NCBI RefSeq assembly: GCF_014384705.1
Contig: NZ_JACRSN010000034.1
Location: forward strand, 1-7,900
Source of the DNA: Yeguia hominis
GTDB taxonomy: Bacteria > Bacillota > Clostridia > Oscillospirales > Acutalibacteraceae
Reading direction: 5' to 3'
Length of the DNA: 7,900 bases
Of this stretch, positions 6,339 to 7,900 are shown piece after piece. The notes below the pieces were generated by a model. The model had not been told where the DNA came from. It was given only the letters and a program-made list of their open reading frames with translations, and did not search any database. The position numbers and the translations under genes are program-made. The stretch's first letter is position 1; each line of letters opens with the position of its first letter.

Positions 6339-6365
6339 AAAAAGGACGCACTGTGCGTCCTTTTT
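6339..6365 (+). terminator. Strong terminator within the phage segment
   Basis: A perfect 12-bp stem, AAAAAGGACGCA (6339-6350) with TGCGTCCTTTTT (6354-6365), encloses a 3-base loop and ends in five T. It is symmetric in its A and T runs, so it should also act on the minus strand. A terminator is unusual between tail genes, which are normally co-transcribed. Confidence 0.85.
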
Positions 6366-6412
6366 GGCACAAAATGAAAAAGTTGCAGAGGCGCAGACCT
6401 TTTTACCCACCT

Positions 6413-6451
6413 AGACCCTTCAGAAGCCGGTCAAGGCGCCGGGTTCTTTTT
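6413..6451 (+). terminator. Second, weaker terminator-like hairpin
   Basis: GAAGCCGG (6423-6430) pairs with CCGGGTTC (6439-6446) with one mismatch; AGACCC at 6413-6418 offers an alternative outer stem. TTTTT follows at 6447-6451. It stands between the first terminator and the tape-measure-like gene. Confidence 0.45.
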
Positions 6452-6508
6452 ACATAGATAGTTCCCCCAAAAAACAGAAAAACAAAGGTTTTCCAGAAAG
6501 GAGATTCT

Positions 6509-6721
6509 ATGAACGAGTATCAAGTAAAGGTGGACGCCGTAATAGATTCGGATGCAATTGCGCAGGCGGTGAACGCACAGCTGCGCGCGATCAAGTTTGA
6601 TCCGGTCAAGATCGAGGTGGAATTTTCAACAGCGGCGGCGGAAAGCGGCCTGCTGTCGAAAATTACGGATCACGTTAAAACGCTGAATGAGGAAATCAGC
6701 AAAAACCTTTTTGCGCCGGGT
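6509..6721 (+). CDS. Phage tape-measure-like protein, exon 1
   Basis: After a strong ribosome site (AAAGGAG, 6 bases before the ATG), this exon encodes 71 residues beginning MNEYQVKVDAVIDSDAIAQA. A short amphipathic strand with alternating residues, then helix-prone sequence (LLSKITDHVKTLNEEISKNL), is typical of the N-terminus of siphophage tape-measure-type proteins. Unspliced, the frame would end at a TAA at 6740-6742 after seven intron-encoded residues. The predicted 5' splice site follows GGT (Gly71), exactly at a codon boundary. Splicing would then join it to the frame open from about 7362. The assignment rests on sequence style, position after a tail-region gene, and the continuing exon, not on a recognised domain signature. 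Confidence 0.6.
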
Positions 6722-7105
6722 GAGCTTTTTGCCTGTGCATAACCGGCCGCAGTCCCTTGCGGTTATGCAGGATTTCATCCTCAAAACATGAAACGGCAAG
6801 CCTCAAATTGCAGGAAGGGCCAAAGCCGCCTTGCGACAGCATAGCCGGAAACGGCAGGTGCGAACGCTCTAAAAAGTAGGCGGTGTGCCCAATCCGCAGC
6901 CAAGCTCCTAAGTCCCGCAAAAGCGGGATACAAATGTCGCGCGGACGGGGCCGCGCGGGAGAAGGTTCAACGACTTTACGGGGCTTCCGGCGTGCGGCGC
7001 CGGTAAGAGAAAGTCTGATCTGCGCTTAATGGCGCAGGCGCCGCGGTCGAGTGTCAAGACACTCTCGGAAGTACCGCGGACAAGAGATCGTTTCGGAAGG
7101 AAGCG
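6722..7105 (+). ncRNA. Group I self-splicing intron, catalytic core
   Basis: The whole group I fold can be paired by eye. P1: exon CGGGU (6717-6721) with guide GCCUG (6731-6735), giving the required U-G pair at the 5' splice site. P2: 10 bp, 6736-6745 with 6760-6769. P3: AAGCCUC (6798-6804) with GGGGCUU (6980-6986). P4: 6808-6814 with 6894-6899. P5 and an extended P5a/P5b (GCCGCC/GGCGGU and a GAAA-capped stem at 6844-6855). P6: 6905-6908 with 6958-6961, bearing two GC-rich hairpins. P7: GACUUU (6972-6977) with AAAGUC (7010-7015). P8: CCGGCG/CGCCGG (6987-7003). P9 and further hairpins follow at 7020-7037, 7041-7079 and 7089-7105. The conserved strings AAUUGCAGG, AAUCCGCAGCCAAG, GGUUCAACGACU and AAGAGAAAGUC are all present in order. 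The 3' splice site is not fixed: it may lie near 7105 or, more likely, after G7361, beyond the antisense gene. No homing endonuclease is seen. Confidence 0.9.
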
Positions 7106-7345
7106 CTAAAAAAGATAGTCACAATTATTACACCTAAAAGAATAATGGACATAAGGGTTTCCGGTACTTGGATCCCTTGACAAATAAAATGATCCGCAAA
7201 CCGGACATTTCGGCCAATGATAAGGATTCCCCTTCATTTCCATCCAGTCACTCCAATCCATCACTTCTCCGTGACATGTTGGACATTCCGACAACTCGGG
7301 GGCTACAAAATCTCCACAATTCAGGCACACATTAGTCTTTTCCAT
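7106..7345 (-). CDS. Double zinc-ribbon protein with four CxxC pairs
   Basis: This 79-residue protein has four CxxC pairs, C7/C10, C21/C24, C47/C50 and C72/C75, arranged as two zinc ribbons: CLNCGDF with CPTCHGE, then CPVCGSFY with CNNCDYLF. The linker is aromatic and acidic (MDWSDWMEMKGNPYHWPKC). The start at 7345 has AAAGGAG at good spacing on the minus strand. Its stop codon (7106-7108) directly follows the last hairpin of the group I intron core, and its ribosome site lies just inside the candidate 3' splice site, so it runs antisense to the split tape-measure gene. It is more AT-rich than the intron core, suggesting separate origin. No family is recognised; nucleic-acid or protein binding is plausible but unproven. 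It lacks the motifs of known intron endonucleases. Confidence 0.75.
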   Translation of the reverse strand: MEKTNVCLNCGDFVAPELSECPTCHGEVMDWSDWMEMKGNPYHWPKCPVCGSFYLSRDPSTGNPYVHYSFRCNNCDYLF

Positions 7346-7361
7346 TTTTGTTCTCCTTTCG

Positions 7362-7900
7362 AATGATCAAATTTTGAATCTGCTTCCTCGACTCGACAGA
7401 ACTCAAAAACTTTTGGATAATGCTCCTATTCAGCGAATTGAAGATAAAAAATTATATTTTAGAGGCTTTAAGATCAGCAATAAAACTGATATTGATGCTA
7501 TAACTCAATATAACGAAGCCCTAAAAAAAGGAATACTAATAAATCAAGCTGCAAATAAATATCTAACCAATGCCAGCGATGCAGCTAAAGAACTGGCAAA
7601 ATCAAGCGGTCGTGCCGGTGTAAGCATGGATAATTTAGGTACCAAGCTCGTCGGCGCAAAGCTAAAAACGGTTGCCATGACCGCAGCGCAATACGCGCTC
7701 AACGCAGCCATGTCGATGGGGCTTTCCGTTATCGTTGAGCTTGTCGTCAGCGGGCTAACGATGCTGATCGACAATCTGATTCATGCGGATGAAAAGCTGC
7801 TCGAAAGCAAGGTTTCCAAAGGAATCCACATGGAAGAAGAAATCAAGGAGGTCGTTAACGGACTCGAAAAAATTTCCGACGGAGGAAAAAAAGCTTCCAC
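7362..7900 (+). CDS. Phage tape-measure-like protein, exon 2 (runs off window)
   Basis: The frame is open from about 7275 to the window end without any in-frame ATG until 7627 and without a ribosome site, as expected for an exon rather than a gene start. It reads LLPRLDRTQKLLDNAPIQRI, then an acidic helical stretch (TDIDAITQYNEALKKGI), then a hydrophobic segment at about 7680-7770 (MGLSVIVELVVSGLTMLIDN) and another coiled region (EEEIKEVVNGLEKI). Long helices broken by a hydrophobic patch are typical of tape-measure-type tail proteins. The start given assumes 3' splicing after G7361; G7376 is an alternative that keeps the same frame. The first 250 bases are much more AT-rich than the rest. 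It could instead be a truncated gene cut by recombination. Confidence 0.55.

Noticed and set aside
6509..6742. Complete 77-residue stand-alone phage protein
   Set aside because: Its last seven residues are intron sequence under the P1 model, and the protein-like part stops at Gly71; still possible if the intron is inactive.
6722..7105. Group II intron or reverse-transcriptase retroelement
   Set aside because: No domain V hairpin, no GUGYG start and no reverse transcriptase frame; the P/Q/R/S strings and P3/P7/P8 fit group I.
6722..7361. IStron (group I intron fused to an IS605/IS607-type element)
   Set aside because: A group I core is present, but the only gene downstream is a 79-residue zinc-ribbon protein with no transposase or TnpB motifs beyond CxxC pairs.
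7544..7774. 76-codon minus-strand open frame
   Set aside because: Ser/Thr/Ala-rich shadow of the exon 2 frame, without a ribosome site.
1..7900. CRISPR array, tRNA or rRNA genes
   Set aside because: I saw no regularly spaced direct repeats, no tRNA-like T-loop GGTTCRA in a cloverleaf context (the GGTTCAA at 6964 belongs to intron P7), and no rRNA motifs.

Overview
The window looks like a chromosomal segment of a Clostridia-class Firmicute, plausibly of the Oscillospiraceae/Ruminococcaceae type. The grounds are strong AAAGGAGG-type ribosome sites, moderate GC, a large glutamine-dependent NAD synthetase, and protein flavour. That assignment is an inference from style, not from a database match.

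Layout. (1) 1-2389 holds a LysR-type regulator on the minus strand. Divergent from it are a decayed YbaK/ProX-like prolyl-tRNA editing gene and a frameshifted EamA/DMT transporter gene, which starts behind an unusual hairpin placed between a perfect Shine-Dalgarno sequence and its ATG. (2) 2390-4865 holds a 31-residue membrane peptide gene on the minus strand with its own terminator, an extended -10 promoter abutting a 14-bp palindrome, a coding-like leader frame, and nadE with a strong terminator. (3) 4866-5850 holds a minus-strand gene with a consensus promoter. It encodes an ABC-ATPase-shaped protein in which Walker A, signature, Walker B and H-loop residues all appear lost. (4) 5887-7900 is a prophage remnant: a 5'-truncated tail-region gene, two terminator-like hairpins, and a tape-measure-like gene.

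The main finding is that the tape-measure-like gene is split by a group I self-splicing intron. P1 to P9 can all be drawn by eye from 6717 to about 7105. The catalytic core is followed by an antisense gene for a small protein with four CxxC zinc-binding pairs. The downstream exon frame reopens at about 7362 with no start codon or ribosome site of its own, and it is strikingly AT-rich for about 250 bases before returning to ordinary composition near 7620. Exon 1 would end exactly at a codon boundary at 6721. The result is a mosaic of RNA element, cargo gene and recombined exon.

Functional links. nadE makes NAD from its deamido precursor and is the only clear housekeeping gene. The LysR regulator probably once controlled the now-broken genes opposite it. 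The prophage part has no visible integrase, lysis or packaging genes within this window.
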